From Eleginops maclovinus (Eukaryota; Chordata; Actinopteri; Perciformes; Eleginopidae), in contig NC_086350.1 of NCBI RefSeq assembly GCF_036324505.1, positions 26,518,257 through 26,582,256 of the forward strand: a stretch of DNA of 64,000 nt, in the 5' to 3' direction. The notes beneath the pieces are model-generated. The model worked only from the letters and a program-made list of their open reading frames with translations. It searched no databases and had not been told where the DNA came from. The position numbers were made by a program, and so were the translations under genes. Below are positions 63,390 through 64,000 of the stretch, one piece after another; position 1 is the first letter of the stretch, and each line of letters starts with the position of its first letter.

Positions 63390-64000
63390 TAGGGTGAACA
63401 GGTGTCCCGCTTTGAGGGACTTCACAGCATTTTGATCATTTGTCCTAGACATTTAGCCGATGTCCCGCATTAGATTGACAGTTGTCCATTTCAAACTTGG
63501 TTTTTATCCAAAGGTGTTTAGAAAACACGAGAGGGCTTTCACCATTAGCTGTGTCAGATGTGTTGCTATGGAGGGCAACTCCCAGAGAGTTTTTGTGAGC
63601 TTCAGCAGAATTTCTTTTCAATTGCGCACATAAGTGAATACGTTTTGAAGCGATACTTCCCCGAAACTCACAAGAAACGCCAGGATAGACATTGTTTCAA
63701 TCCAAACTAGCTCCTAGCAACGCAGTAACATGTCCAGCACCGTCCCGTACAAAGGTACTCTTTGTCATACATATGGCTTGTTGGCCCCTGGTCACCCCAG
63801 TAGTGACACATTTTCTTTTCCTTCCCCTACAATTGACCAAAGACTAAACCTGGTTACTCTCTGGTCCTTGTCTGACTTTTCAGAATGTGTGAGCCACTAC
63901 AGCGGACCAGAGTGATGCGGTGAAGTATTTTTGTAGGGCATCCCGCATCGCAAGCACTCCCTTGCCAAAAAGCAATGAGTATTTCTTTATTGGATATAGG
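63390..64000 (+). repeat. Probable hAT-like repeat, truncated by the window edge
   Basis: AGGGTGAACAGGTGTCCCGC and ATGTCCCGCATTAGATTGAC resemble the end of a hAT family whose ends read AGGGTGACCA...TGTCCCG. The right end is outside the window. Confidence 0.4.

Overview
This window is nuclear DNA from a vertebrate, almost certainly a teleost fish. It has short exons with GT-AG introns, very high microsatellite and DNA-transposon content (Tc1, piggyBac, hAT, Academ-like, many foldback MITEs), and two genes whose predicted proteins match vertebrate families exon by exon. No prokaryotic feature was seen.

Layout. At 1-400 a small signal-peptide exon lies on the minus strand, with a TATA box and a kappaB-like site. 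It is the start of a secreted, possibly chemokine-like, gene that runs off the left edge. From 0.75 to 7.7 kb the sequence is repeats: an AGTACTT-rich MITE, a 57-bp minisatellite split by a defective piggyBac, and a LINE tail. From 7.7 to 28.8 kb (plus strand) is an anillin-family gene with 23 coding exons. Its introns hold a Tc1 copy containing a solo LTR, a second piggyBac derivative, a 1.34-kb hAT with perfect 8-bp target duplications, and several MITEs. From 28.8 to 34.6 kb no gene was found, only repeats. From 34.6 to 63.1 kb (plus strand) is exoc3l1, with 15 coding exons, 2346 nt in frame and 781 residues. Its 11.2-kb intron 11 holds a four-level nest: a hAT, inside it a 6.2-kb Academ-like element, and inside that a 554-bp MITE.

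The genes. Anillin is a cleavage-furrow scaffold linking actin, myosin, septins, RhoA and membrane. The copy here lacks the usual N-terminal formin-binding segment and sits beside exoc3l1. From memory of human gene order (ANLN by KIAA0895 and ELMO1 on chromosome 7; EXOC3L1 by KIAA0895L and ELMO3 on chromosome 16), I infer that it is the second vertebrate anillin, retained in fish and lost in mammals. EXOC3L1 is a Sec6-like exocyst-related protein. The two genes share a strand, but nothing in the sequence shows a functional link.

Most notable points: the Academ-like element with a complete FEN/XPG-type acidic signature and a TAG duplication, which lies in a hAT reading frame that stays open across the insertion site; a 122-nt TG tract directly at an exoc3l1 3' splice site; an apparent one-base frameshift in the largest anillin exon; a piggyBac insertion about 20 nt from an anillin splice acceptor; a 63-bp-arm hairpin; and the 57-bp minisatellite, open in frame on both strands and carrying a TTAA in nearly every unit. 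Exon coordinates were derived by hand from splice consensus, reading frame and recalled human family members. No alignment was run.
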